From contig NZ_CP123990.1 in assembly GCF_029919115.1 (NCBI RefSeq), forward strand, positions 2,914,001-2,978,000: a stretch of DNA of 64,000 nt. The letters are read 5' to 3'. Numbering within the stretch: the stretch's first letter is position 1; every line of letters begins with the position of its first letter. This DNA comes from Variovorax paradoxus. Its GTDB lineage: Bacteria; Pseudomonadota; Gammaproteobacteria; Burkholderiales; Burkholderiaceae_C. The translations under genes and the position numbers were made by a program. The notes below the pieces were generated by a model, which saw only the letters and a program-made list of their open reading frames with translations, had not been told where the DNA came from and searched no databases. Positions 44,210 to 51,987 of this stretch are shown here, in pieces.

Positions 44210-44254
44210 AAAGAGTAGAAGCGTTCAGCCCCCGCGGCAGGAAATTGCTCTTTC
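44210..44254 (+). ncRNA. NMT1-motif (xanthine-I) riboswitch, tandem copy 2 with anti-SD strand
   Basis: The aptamer core (44212-44251) equals copy 1. Two bases of the unit boundary extend P1 to AAAGAG/CUCUUU, six base pairs. The 3' P1 strand CTCTTTC (44248-44254) is complementary to GAAGGAG (44284-44290), the Rieske gene's ribosome binding site, over seven pairs with one G-U. Ligand binding should stabilise P1 and free the site: a translational ON switch. This mechanism is inferred from pairing only. Confidence 0.85.
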
Positions 44255-44297
44255 AGGTTCGTTCGTACCCACGCGCAACAACAGAAGGAGTTCACGC

Positions 44298-45380
44298 ATG
44301 CTCGTCACCCAACAACCCGTCTTCCGCAAGTTCTGGCATGCCGTCATGCCGCTTGCCGACCTGGCCCATGGCCCCAAGCCCTTCACGCTGCTGGGCGAAG
44401 ACATCGTTCTTTTCATCGATGCCGACGGCCAGCCCGCTGCGCTGCGCGACCGCTGCTGCCACCGCACGGCCAAGCTTTCGAAGGGCTGGTGCGTCGACGG
44501 CGAAGGCAAGGCCTGCGGGCAGGGGGCCATCCAATGCGGTTACCACGGCTGGACCTACGACCGCAGCGGCCAGGTGATCCGCATTCCGCAGTACGAGCCC
44601 GACCGAAAGATTTCGCCGGAGTACAAGACGACCGCCTACCGCTGCACTGCGCGCTACGGCTATGCATGGGTGGCACTGGAAGAACCGCTTGCGGATATTC
44701 CGGCGATTCCGGAGTTCACCGACCCGGGCTACCGCACCATCTTCCAGTTCTATGAAGAATGGCAAACCAGCCCGATGCGCGCGCTGGAAAACTCATTCGA
44801 CAACTCGCACTTCAGCTTTGTGCACCGCGCCACCTTCGGCGTGGCCGCAAGCCCGAAGCCGAGCAAGTACGAGCTGGTGGAAAACGAAAACGGCTTCCAT
44901 GCGGAAACTGTGATCGAGGCGGTGAACCCCGCCAAGTTTCACGCCATCAGCGGTGTGACGGACCCGATCACCACGCGTCACATGCGCAACGCTTATTTCC
45001 TGCCGTTCTCGCGCCGGCTCGACATCGAATACCCGAGCGGCGTGCGCCACATCATCATCAACTGCTTCACGCCTATCGACGATGGCCGCATGCAGCTGTG
45101 CCAATGGCTGTTCCGCAACGACACGGAGGCCGATTGCGCGGCGCAGATGCTGATCGATTTCGACGAGGAGATCACGCGCGAGGACAAGGACATCCTCGAA
45201 TCGACAGATCCCGATGCGCTGGTCGATACGCGGCGGCGAGGTGTCGAATATTCAATGGAGTCCGACCGGCCGGGGATGCTGATTCGCAAGCACCTGATGC
45301 AGTTGCTTGCGAAGCATGGCGAGGCGGAGGTTTACCGCGGGATGAACGCTGTGACCATTCCGATTGCGAAGGCTGCGTGA
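44298..45380 (+). CDS. Rieske non-heme iron oxygenase, alpha subunit, under xanthine riboswitch control
   Basis: The ATG at 44298 follows AGAAGGAG. The frame upstream is open through the tandem riboswitch but is not coding. The 360-residue enzyme has a Rieske [2Fe-2S] domain with Cys53-x-His55 and Cys80-x2-His83 (CGYHGW). The mononuclear iron site follows as ENSFDNSHFSFVH (Asp168, His171, His176). Such oxygenases use NADH-derived electrons from a separate reductase to hydroxylate or N/O-demethylate ring compounds. No reductase or ferredoxin gene is beside it. Two NMT1-motif aptamers in the leader suggest a purine-related substrate such as urate, xanthine, methylxanthine or an oxidised guanine. 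That is inference. Confidence 0.93.
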   Translation: MLVTQQPVFRKFWHAVMPLADLAHGPKPFTLLGEDIVLFIDADGQPAALRDRCCHRTAKLSKGWCVDGEGKACGQGAIQCGYHGWTYDRSGQVIRIPQYEPDRKISPEYKTTAYRCTARYGYAWVALEEPLADIPAIPEFTDPGYRTIFQFYEEWQTSPMRALENSFDNSHFSFVHRATFGVAASPKPSKYELVENENGFHAETVIEAVNPAKFHAISGVTDPITTRHMRNAYFLPFSRRLDIEYPSGVRHIIINCFTPIDDGRMQLCQWLFRNDTEADCAAQMLIDFDEEITREDKDILESTDPDALVDTRRRGVEYSMESDRPGMLIRKHLMQLLAKHGEAEVYRGMNAVTIPIAKAA

Positions 45381-45418
45381 GTTATTTGGCGCCGTTGTTC
45401 AGGGCGGCGCACCCGCCG

Positions 45419-45667
45419 ACGGGGTACCTTTCTCCGCGAATGTCCCCCGGCCTGCGGCCTCCTCCGCGAATGTCCCCCGGCCTGCGGCCTCCTCCTTTAT
45501 TTCGCTGCGCAAGGCACCCCGCCAGCGGGAGCGTTATACGGAGCAGTCGTTGATCAGCGATACACCACGAGCGTGCCCCAGTGCACAGGGCATCGGGTGC
45601 TCCCCGCAGCGAAATAAAAGAGGAGGGGCGTAGCCCCGGGGGACATTCGCGGAGGGGAGTACCCGGT
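45419..45667. mobile_element. MITE-like element with long terminal inverted repeats
   Basis: The left arm has CTCCGCGAATGTCCCCCGGC in two tandem 30-bp units (45432-45461, 45462-45491), then CCTTTATTTCGCTGCG. The right arm (45605-45655) is its inverted copy: CGCAGCGAAATAAA, GAGGAGGGGC and CCGGGGGACATTCGCGGAG. They enclose a core of about 97 bp with no open frame. Total length is about 250 bp. The outer ends (GGGGTACC / GGTACTCCCC-like) also match imperfectly. This looks like a dispersed non-autonomous repeat of the MITE or large REP kind. No target-site duplication was confirmed. It fills most of the 337-bp gap between the Rieske gene and dadA. Confidence 0.72.
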
Positions 45668-45717
45668 GGCCTCTGCACGCGCCCCGAACAGCGGCCCAAA
45701 ACCGCAGGCCTCAGGCC

Positions 45718-47019
45718 TCAGGCCGCAGCAGTCGCAGGATTCGGACGCCGATGGTGCGACGTCCCTTGGGTGTAGCGGTCCATCGCCAGCCCGTCCGTGC
45801 GAATCTCCGGCCGCTGACCCGTCACAAGGTCGGAGATCAGCTTGCCCGAGCCGCATGCCATCGTCCACCCCAGCGTGCCGTGACCCGTGTTCAGGAACAG
45901 GTTCGGGTAGCGCGTGGCGCCGACGATGGGTGTGCTGTCGGGCGTCATCGGGCGCAGGCCGGTCCAGAAGGTGGCGCGCGGCAGGTCACCGCCGGGGAAC
46001 AGGTCGCTCACCACCTTCTCGAGCGTGGCGCGGCGATGCGGATTCAGCCGCAGGTCGAAGCCGCCGAGCTCGGCCATGCCGCCCACCCGGATGCGGTTGT
46101 CGAAACGCGTGACCGCCACCTTGTAGGTTTCGTCGAGCACGGTCGATTGCGGCGCCAGCGATTCGTCGAGGAGCGGCACGGTGAGCGAATAGCCCTTGAC
46201 GGGATACACCGGGATGTCCAGCCCCAGCGATGCGATGGCCGCACGCGAATAGCTGCCGAAGGCCATCACATAGCGGTCGGCTGTAAGAATCTTGCCGGCC
46301 TTGGTGCGCACACCGGTGATGCGGCCGCCGTCGGTCTCCAGTCCGTCGATGGTCTGGCCGAAGCGGAAGTCCACGCCCAGTCCGCGCGCGATGTCGGCGA
46401 GGCCGCGCGTGAACAGGTGGCAGTCGCCGGTTTCATCGTTCGGCAGGCGCAGGCCGCCCGCGAGCCGGTCGCGCGCGCCGGCCAGCGCCGGCTCCACGCG
46501 AGCGAGCGCATCGCGGTCGAGCAGTTCATACGGCACGCCGCATTCCTCGAGCACCGCGATGTCGCGCTGCACCGCGTCGAGCTGCGCCTGCGTGCGGAAC
46601 AGCTGCAGCGTGCCGCCGGTGCGCTGTTCGTATTGAAGGCCCGTTTCGGCGCGCAGTTGCTGCAGGCAGCCGCGGCTGTATTCGGCCACGCGCATCATGC
46701 GTTCCTTGTTCACCGCGTAGCGCTCGGGCGAGCAGTTGCGCAGCATGGCGGCCATCCAGCGCAGCTGGAACAGCGTGCCGTCCGGGCGGATCGACAGCGG
46801 CGCGTGCTTCTGGAACATCCACTTGATCGCCTTCAGCGGAATGCCCGGCGCGGCCCATGGCGTCGAGTAGCCCGGCGACACCTGCCCGGCGTTGCCGAAG
46901 CTGGTTTCCTCGGCCGGGCCGGCCTGACGGTCGAGCAGCGTCACGTCGGCACCCGAGCGCGCGAGGTAGTAGGCCGTCGTGGTGCCGATCACGCCGCCGC
47001 CAAGAACGATGACTTTCAT
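45718..47019 (-). CDS. dadA: D-amino acid dehydrogenase, small subunit
   Basis: The 433-residue flavoprotein starts with the FAD motif [21 protein letters not shown]. Further DadA blocks are [20 protein letters not shown] (read as [15 protein letters not shown]), [16 protein letters not shown] [13 protein letters not shown], and the C-terminal [14 protein letters not shown]. DadA oxidises D-alanine and other D-amino acids to keto acids at the membrane. An Lrp-family regulator gene is divergent, and nested palindromes in the 128-bp gap are the likely control region. The last 20 residues are a low-complexity tail. Confidence 0.95.
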   Translation of the reverse strand: MKVIVLGGGVIGTTTAYYLARSGADVTLLDRQAGPAEETSFGNAGQVSPGYSTPWAAPGIPLKAIKWMFQKHAPLSIRPDGTLFQLRWMAAMLRNCSPERYAVNKERMMRVAEYSRGCLQQLRAETGLQYEQRTGGTLQLFRTQAQLDAVQRDIAVLEECGVPYELLDRDALARVEPALAGARDRLAGGLRLPNDETGDCHLFTRGLADIARGLGVDFRFGQTIDGLETDGGRITGVRTKAGKILTADRYVMAFGSYSRAAIASLGLDIPVYPVKGYSLTVPLLDESLAPQSTVLDETYKVAVTRFDNRIRVGGMAELGGFDLRLNPHRRATLEKVVSDLFPGGDLPRATFWTGLRPMTPDSTPIVGATRYPNLFLNTGHGTLGWTMACGSGKLISDLVTGQRPEIRTDGLAMDRYTQGTSHHRRPNPATAAA

Positions 47020-47071
47020 GGATATTTACCAGAATGAAGGTGAATACACGAAATCTAAGGCGCACAATGCG

Positions 47072-47118
47072 GTGGATTTCATCGTTTTCAAGCGGTTTTC
47101 AGTGAAATCCACTGAAAA
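47072..47118. promoter_or_regulatory. Two overlapping perfect palindromes between dadA and the lrp-type gene
   Basis: GTGGATTTCA (47072-47081) and TGAAATCCAC (47103-47112) form one perfect inverted repeat. TTTTCAGTG (47096-47104) and CACTGAAAA (47110-47118) form a second around AAATC. They share bases, so only one can be occupied symmetrically at a time. The A/T-rich dyads suit an Lrp/AsnC-type octamer. They lie 30-75 bp before the regulator's ATG. Confidence 0.75.
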
Positions 47119-47147
47119 CTTTTGTCCAATGCCTCGCGTGGAGTGAA

Positions 47148-47615
47148 ATGCCCGAACTCGACCGCATCGACCGCAAGATCCTCGACCTGCTGCAGCGCCA
47201 GGGCCGCATTTCCATGACCGAACTGGCCGAGCGCATCGGCCTGTCGGCATCGCCTTGTGCCGAGCGCGTGAAGCGCATGGAACGCGAAGGCGTCATCAGC
47301 GGCTACCACGCGCATGTGTCGCCCGAGGCGCTGGGCAAGACGCTGCTGGTGTTCGTCGAGATCAAGCTATCCGCCAAGTCGGGCGACGTGTTCGACAAGG
47401 TCCGCAAGGAGCTGCTCCACATGCCCGAGGTGCTCGAGTGCCATCTGGTTTCGGGCAGCTTCGACTACCTGGTGAAGGCGCGCCTGAGCGGCATGAGCGA
47501 GTACCGGCACCTCTTGGGCGACATTCTCAAGAAGCTGCCCGTGGCGGCCGAATCGCACAGCTACGTGGTGATGGAAGAAATCAAGGAAACGCTGATGCTT
47601 GCGGTCGACCGCTGA
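47148..47615 (+). CDS. Lrp/AsnC-family transcriptional regulator
   Basis: The 155-residue protein has an N-terminal helix-turn-helix (LDRIDRKILDLLQRQGRISMT, then LAERIGLSASPCAERVKRME) and a C-terminal RAM ligand-binding domain (EALGKTLLVFVEIKLSAKSGD, ECHLVSGSFDYLVKARL). It closely resembles Lrp and BkdR-type activators. It is divergent from dadA and most likely controls it in response to an amino acid such as alanine or leucine. Its ligand cannot be read from sequence. Confidence 0.95.
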   Translation: MPELDRIDRKILDLLQRQGRISMTELAERIGLSASPCAERVKRMEREGVISGYHAHVSPEALGKTLLVFVEIKLSAKSGDVFDKVRKELLHMPEVLECHLVSGSFDYLVKARLSGMSEYRHLLGDILKKLPVAAESHSYVVMEEIKETLMLAVDR

Positions 47616-47685
47616 GCAAGGCCACGGGCTACCATCGCGCCCGGCATTCACAGCCACTCCCACATTCACCACCAAGGACATCGGC

Positions 47686-48084
47686 ATGAGCATCACGGTC
47701 CGGCGCGACGGCATCACGGGCACGCGTCACATTCTCAAGATTCGCAGCCACGAGATCCCCATCGATGCCTCCCCAGCCGGTGGCGGCAGCGATGCGGGGC
47801 CGGAGCCGCACGACCTGTACGACGCCTCGCTGGCCGCGTGCAAGGCGCTCACCGTGCTGATCTACGCGCGGCGCAAGGGCATGCCGGTGGAAGACATCGA
47901 GGTGATTGTCGACCGCGACGACAGCGAGGAGCGCAAAGGCATCTACCGCCTGAAGTCGAGCCTGCGCGTGACCGGAGAGCTCACCGAGGCGCAGCGCGAC
48001 GAGTTGCTGCGGGTCGCGGGCAAGTGCCCGGTGCACCGGCTCATGACCGAAGTAAAGACTGAAATCGAAACCGGCTGGGCCTGA
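47686..48084 (+). CDS. OsmC/Ohr-family peroxidase-like protein (YhfA type)
   Basis: From the ATG at 47686 the protein has 132 residues. Two Cys, in SLAACKALTVLIYARRKG and RVAGKCPVHRLM, match the peroxidatic and resolving Cys of the OsmC family. It has the GPEPHDLYDASLAACKA signature. OsmC proteins reduce organic hydroperoxides with lipoyl cofactors; the YhfA-type subgroup is less studied. It follows the Lrp regulator by 70 bp and precedes a convergent HxlR gene. Confidence 0.92.
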   Translation: MSITVRRDGITGTRHILKIRSHEIPIDASPAGGGSDAGPEPHDLYDASLAACKALTVLIYARRKGMPVEDIEVIVDRDDSEERKGIYRLKSSLRVTGELTEAQRDELLRVAGKCPVHRLMTEVKTEIETGWA

Positions 48085-48115
48085 CCGGCACGGCCACTCG
48101 GGGCACCGGCAAAGT

Positions 48116-48472
48116 TCAGCGCGCCGCGCTCGCACGCCTGGCGTAGCGGTCGCCCCAATCGGCCAGCGGCCCGAGCGCCGCGTTGAGCGAAGCGCCGAGC
48201 TTCGTCTCCGAATACTCCACCCGCGGCGGCACTTCGTGGAACACCTCGCGGTGCACGATGCCGTCCGCTTCCAGTTCGCGCAGCTGCTGGATCAGCATCT
48301 TCTCGCTGATGTCCGGCAAGAGCCGCTTCAGCTCGCCGAAGCGGCGCGGCTGGGCATGAAGCTCCCAAAGGATCACGGCCTTCCACTTGCCGCCGATGAC
48401 CTCGAACGCGGGGCCGATGCCGCAGTTGTAGGGTTTTTTGGCTTTCATCCGTTCTTGCCCTTGTTGGTTCAT
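48116..48472 (-). CDS. HxlR-family transcriptional regulator
   Basis: The 118-residue winged-helix protein has the HxlR signature: CGIGPAFEVIGGKWKAVILW, FGELKRLLPDISEKMLIQQL, and the wing with VPPRVEYSETKLG. The conserved Cys17 near the N-terminus often senses electrophiles or quinones. It is divergent from an NAD-dependent oxidoreductase gene, with a clear dyad in the shared promoter. It probably represses that gene and itself until induced. Confidence 0.94.
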   Translation of the reverse strand: MNQQGQERMKAKKPYNCGIGPAFEVIGGKWKAVILWELHAQPRRFGELKRLLPDISEKMLIQQLRELEADGIVHREVFHEVPPRVEYSETKLGASLNAALGPLADWGDRYARRASAAR

Positions 48473-48487
48473 TACATACGTTTTGGT

Positions 48488-48514
48488 AAGTACCTCACTT
48501 TATTGTAGGTACTT
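48488..48514. promoter_or_regulatory. HxlR operator candidate
   Basis: AAGTACCT (48488-48495) and AGGTACTT (48507-48514) are perfect 8-bp inverted arms with an 11-bp spacer. They lie in the divergent promoter of the HxlR regulator (start 48472) and the oxidoreductase (start 48575). A/G-TAC half sites with this spacing are usual for HxlR-type dimers. Confidence 0.75.
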
Positions 48515-48574
48515 GACCGTTGGAGAGTGCGATTCCTACGATGCAGGCCTCTTCACAACTTGCGGACGACTGGC

Positions 48575-49447
48575 ATGAGCAACAAGGAAATTACCGTACT
48601 GGGCCTGGGATCGATGGGCGTGACCATCGCGCGGCTCTACCTCGACAAGGGCTACAAGGTCACGGTGTGGAACCGCACGGCCGACAAGGCCGCGGCGCTG
48701 GTGAGCCGGGGTGCCGTGCTCGCGCGCGGTGCCGCCGAAGCCTTGCGCGCAAGCCCGGTGACCCTGATGTGCGTGTACGACTACCGCGCGGTCGACGCGA
48801 TCCTTGGCGCCGAGGGCGTGGCCGCGGCAATGGACGGCCGCCTGCTGGTGCAGCTCACCACCGGCAGTCCGCAGGACGCGCGCGATGCCGAGGCCTGGGC
48901 GCACCGCCAGGGCGCGACCTACCTCGAAGGCGCCATACAGGCCGCGCCCGACCAGATGGGGCAGCCCGATACGCCCATTCTCATGTCAGGTGCACAGCAG
49001 GTATTTCGCGCGGCCGAGCCGTTGCTCGGCGTTCTGGGCGGCGGCATCGTGTACCTGGGCGAAAAGGCCAGCGCCGCTGCGGCCATGGACTTGGCCACCC
49101 TGTCGACCATCTACGGCACCATGCTCGGCTTTTTGCACGGCGCGCGCGTGGCCGAGCATGAAGGCTTCGACGTGGCGGAATACGGCCGCATCGTGGCGGG
49201 CATCATGCCCACCTTCGCCGGGTTCCTGCAGCACGAAGGCAGTGTCATCCAGTCGGGCGACTTCGCAATATCGCAAAGCCCCATGCGCATTTCGGTGGAA
49301 GCGACCCAGCGAATCCTGCAGACCGCGCAGCAGGCCGGTATCAACACCGAATTTCCGGCGTTCGCGGCAGGGTTGTTCAGGCGTGCCGAGGCGGCAGGGC
49401 TGGGCGGAGAGGAACTGGCGGCGCTGATCAAGCTGCTGCGCAGCTGA
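48575..49447 (+). CDS. NAD(P)-dependent oxidoreductase, imine-reductase-like
   Basis: The ATG at 48575 gives 290 residues with a Rossmann motif VLGLGSMGVTIARLYLDKG and NADP-binding R after the second strand (VWNRT). The C-terminal helical domain (AAMDLATLSTIYGTMLGFLHGARVAEHEG) matches the imine reductase / beta-hydroxyacid dehydrogenase relatives. The catalytic lysine of 3-hydroxyacid dehydrogenases is replaced here, as is usual in imine reductases. Imine reduction is plausible but not proven. The divergent HxlR regulator probably controls it. Confidence 0.87.
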   Translation: MSNKEITVLGLGSMGVTIARLYLDKGYKVTVWNRTADKAAALVSRGAVLARGAAEALRASPVTLMCVYDYRAVDAILGAEGVAAAMDGRLLVQLTTGSPQDARDAEAWAHRQGATYLEGAIQAAPDQMGQPDTPILMSGAQQVFRAAEPLLGVLGGGIVYLGEKASAAAAMDLATLSTIYGTMLGFLHGARVAEHEGFDVAEYGRIVAGIMPTFAGFLQHEGSVIQSGDFAISQSPMRISVEATQRILQTAQQAGINTEFPAFAAGLFRRAEAAGLGGEELAALIKLLRS

Positions 49448-49550
49448 CGGGCCTGGAGGGGCCAAAAACGGCCAAAAAGGGCATAGAAGGCCGCTCAGGC
49501 CGGAAGAAGTGTGAAGAATTACACTACGACCCGCTCTACAGGACACTTTA

Positions 49551-50447
49551 ATGAAGTGGGTCATTCTCGCCATCTTCGCGCTCAGCGCACTCTACGTTCA
49601 CTTCCGCGGCCAGGTTCGGCATCGTTTTTTCAGGCAGCTGTCTGATCACTCGACCTTCCTGGCGCCGTTGAACGCCTTCATGTACATCTTCTCGAAGGTG
49701 CCGAGCACGCCGTACCTGTCGCCCGCGCAGTTTCCGGAGATGCGCGTGCTCGAAGAGAACTGGGAAGTCATTCGCGAAGAGGCGCTGGCCATGCGCAACG
49801 GCGGCAGCATCAAGGCCTCGAGCCAGTTCAACGACGTGGGCTTCAACTCCTTCTTCAAGAGCGGCTGGAAGCGCTTCTACCTCAAGTGGTACGACGATGC
49901 GCATCCCTCGGCCGCCGTGCTGTGCCCGCGCACCACCGAGCTGCTCAAAGGCATCGGCACCATCAAGGCCGCCATGTTTGCCGAGCTTCCGCCGGGCAGC
50001 CGCCTCGTGCGGCACCGCGACCCGTTCGCGGGATCGCTGCGCTACCACCTGGGCTTGTGGACGCCGGGCGTCGAGGGCTGCTACATCGACGTGGACGGCC
50101 AGCGCTACCACTGGCGCGACGGCGAGGCCGTGGTGTTCGACGAAACCTACATCCACTACGCCGAGAACACGACCGACAAGGACCGCGTGATCCTGTTCTG
50201 CGACATCGAGCGCCCGCTGAAGTACCGCTGGGCCAGCGCCGTGAACCGCTGGTTTGCAAAGAACCTGCTGGCCGCGGCCGCTTCGCCCAACGACGTTGGC
50301 GACAAGACCGGCGGCATCAACCGCGCGTTCAAGTACATCTACCAGATCCGCGTCATCGGCAAGCGGCTCAAGGCCTGGGACAAGCGGGCGTACTACCTTG
50401 TGAAGTGGTCGATCTTCGGCGGCCTGGCACTCTGGATCTTCTGGTAA
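49551..50447 (+). CDS. LpxO-like lipid A / aspartyl-asparaginyl beta-hydroxylase family
   Basis: The 298-residue membrane-attached protein starts with a hydrophobic helix (MKWVILAIFALSALYVHF) and ends with another. Between lies an Fe(II)/2-oxoglutarate hydroxylase domain. The iron triad starts with HRD (His155, Asp157; in VRHRDPFAGSLRYHLGL), and the later His is in DETYIHYAENT. LpxO adds 2-hydroxyl groups to lipid A fatty acids with O2. The arrangement and length fit LpxO. It lies 104 bp downstream of the oxidoreductase, probably its own unit. Confidence 0.92.
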   Translation: MKWVILAIFALSALYVHFRGQVRHRFFRQLSDHSTFLAPLNAFMYIFSKVPSTPYLSPAQFPEMRVLEENWEVIREEALAMRNGGSIKASSQFNDVGFNSFFKSGWKRFYLKWYDDAHPSAAVLCPRTTELLKGIGTIKAAMFAELPPGSRLVRHRDPFAGSLRYHLGLWTPGVEGCYIDVDGQRYHWRDGEAVVFDETYIHYAENTTDKDRVILFCDIERPLKYRWASAVNRWFAKNLLAAAASPNDVGDKTGGINRAFKYIYQIRVIGKRLKAWDKRAYYLVKWSIFGGLALWIFW

Positions 50448-50490
50448 GGCGCAAGCCTTCTGTGCGGCTCTTGGCCGCCGCGGCCAGCCT

Positions 50491-50715
50491 ATGCCGTTCA
50501 CAGACAAAGACCTGCCTGTTCCCGTCGACCTTGCCAGCGCCCAGGCGCTGATCGTGGCGGTTCAACTCGAAGCCGCCGCGCAGCGAATCACCCTGCGTGT
50601 GCCGCCGCCCGAACCCACGACCTGCTGCGGGCGCGGCTGCAATGGCTGCGTGTGGGAAGGCTGGCTGGCAGCCATCGCGTATTGGCGCGACGAGGCGTCG
50701 CTGCTGCTGGCCTAG
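50491..50715 (+). CDS. Oxidoreductase-like domain protein
   Basis: This 74-residue protein carries PPEPTTCCGRGCNGCVWEGW, the complete signature of the oxidoreductase-like N-terminal domain family (PF09791 as I recall it), with four Cys that may bind a metal or cluster. The family is found alone in bacteria and fused in eukaryotes. Function unknown. It lies 43 bp after the LpxO-like gene and five bases before the end of a convergent deaminase gene. Confidence 0.9.
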   Translation: MPFTDKDLPVPVDLASAQALIVAVQLEAAAQRITLRVPPPEPTTCCGRGCNGCVWEGWLAAIAYWRDEASLLLA

Positions 50716-50720
50716 CGCTA

Positions 50721-51197
50721 CTAACGCGCTTCCCAGAAGCCGCGGTGCGTGGCGATCATCTCGTCCGCCACTCCAGGCACCGGCCCGATCACTTCGATCT
50801 TCTTCTGCCCGCGAGCGAACACTTCGCGGCAGGGCAGACTCAGCGTGGGGTTTTCGGGGTGGTCGCCCGTGAGCGCGAGCAATGCGCTTTCTTCCGCCCC
50901 GTAGATAACGCGGCCAATGTTTGCCCAATAGCTGGTGCCCGCACACATTGCGCAAGGCTCGAAGGTTGTCACCAGCGTGCATTGCCACAGGTAGTCTGCC
51001 GGCCAGTTTTGCGCGGCATGGCGCGCGAGCGTGGCCTCGGCGTGGTTCACCGTGTCGATGTTGCCCTGCTCGGCCAGGACGGTTTCGCCGTCGGGCGCAA
51101 TAAGCACGGCGCCGAACGGGTGCCGTCCCATGGCCATGGCGCGGCGGGCCACCTCATCGGCCCGGCGCAAGGCGCGAATGATCTGGTCGTGCGTCAT
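50721..51197 (-). CDS. Nucleoside/purine-base deaminase, second copy
   Basis: The 158-residue protein has HAE (His52, Glu54; in VNHAEATLARH) and PCAMC (Cys82, Cys85), the zinc site of the cytidine/guanine deaminase fold. It differs clearly from the deaminase at 42327. It is the last gene of an operon with a full ABC transporter (binding protein, ATPase, permease), 10 bp downstream of the permease. The imported compound is therefore probably a deaminase substrate, such as a purine or pyrimidine base. Confidence 0.9.
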   Translation of the reverse strand: MTHDQIIRALRRADEVARRAMAMGRHPFGAVLIAPDGETVLAEQGNIDTVNHAEATLARHAAQNWPADYLWQCTLVTTFEPCAMCAGTSYWANIGRVIYGAEESALLALTGDHPENPTLSLPCREVFARGQKKIEVIGPVPGVADEMIATHRGFWEAR

Positions 51198-51207
51198 GAG
51201 CCGCGCC

Positions 51208-51978
51208 TCACTGGTTTTGCGATCCGCGATGCGCCCAGCCGGTCGTGTGCTTCTCGATCACGCTGAAGAGTTCGTACATCAGCATGGCCATTGCGCCCAC
51301 CACCATCAGGCCCGCGAAGGCCAGGCCCATCTGCATGGCCGAGCCGGCGGAAATCAGCAGGTAGCCGATGCCTTCGTTGGCGGCCGTCATTTCGCTCACT
51401 GTGGTGCCGACAAAGGCCAGCGTGATCGCGACCTTGAGCGAGCCGAAGAAGTACGGCATGGAGCGCGGCAGGCCAATTTTCACAAGCACGTCCCAGCGCT
51501 TGGCGCCGAGCACGCGCAGCACGTCTTCCAGCTCGGGCTCCAGGGTGGCAAGGCCGGTGGCAATGTTCACCATGATCGGGAAGAAGCTGATCAGGAAGGC
51601 CGTGAGAATGGCCGGGCCGACGCCGATGCCGAACCACACCACCAGGATGGGCACGAAGGCCGCCTTCGGCAGCGCGTTGAAGGCCGTCATGAGCGGATAG
51701 ATCGCCGCATACGCGATGCGCGAGCTGCCGATCACGAAGCCCAGCAGCACGCCCACCACAATGGCCAGGCCGAAGCCCGCCATCGTGACCCAGAAGGTGC
51801 GCCATGCATGGCCCGCGATGATTTCCTTGAATTCCCAGAACTGGTTCCAGATGCGCAGCGGGCTCGGAAAAATGAAGTCCGACACGCCGAAACCGGCGCA
51901 GATCACCTGCCACAGCAGGATTACCGCCACGAGCAGCAGCCAGGGCGACCAGCGTTCGATTTGCTTGGTGTTCTTCAT
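51208..51978 (-). CDS. ABC transporter permease, NitT/TauT (SsuC) type
   Basis: The 256-residue protein has six membrane helices. The inner-membrane coupling motif EAA is in LEDVLRVLGAKRWDVLVKIGLPRSMPYFFGSLKVAI (recognised by LGAKRWDVLVKIGLP). It resembles SsuC/TauC/ThiX permeases. With the ATPase at 51988 and binding protein at 52845 it forms a complete importer. It may also accept the orphan binding protein at 42869. The start overlaps nothing; it follows the ATPase by nine bases. Confidence 0.94.
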   Translation of the reverse strand: MKNTKQIERWSPWLLLVAVILLWQVICAGFGVSDFIFPSPLRIWNQFWEFKEIIAGHAWRTFWVTMAGFGLAIVVGVLLGFVIGSSRIAYAAIYPLMTAFNALPKAAFVPILVVWFGIGVGPAILTAFLISFFPIMVNIATGLATLEPELEDVLRVLGAKRWDVLVKIGLPRSMPYFFGSLKVAITLAFVGTTVSEMTAANEGIGYLLISAGSAMQMGLAFAGLMVVGAMAMLMYELFSVIEKHTTGWAHRGSQNQ

Positions 51979-51987
51979 GGCGCGCCT

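Larger units (their letters stand above)
44145..44278 (+). repeat. Exact 67-bp tandem duplication of a riboswitch unit
   Basis: Bases 44145-44211 and 44212-44278 are identical, starting AGAGTAGAAGCG and ending CCACGCGCAA. Each unit holds one full NMT1-motif aptamer plus 27 nt of spacer. Perfect identity suggests a recent duplication, active conservation, or an assembly artefact. It lies directly before the Rieske oxygenase gene. Confidence 0.95.
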
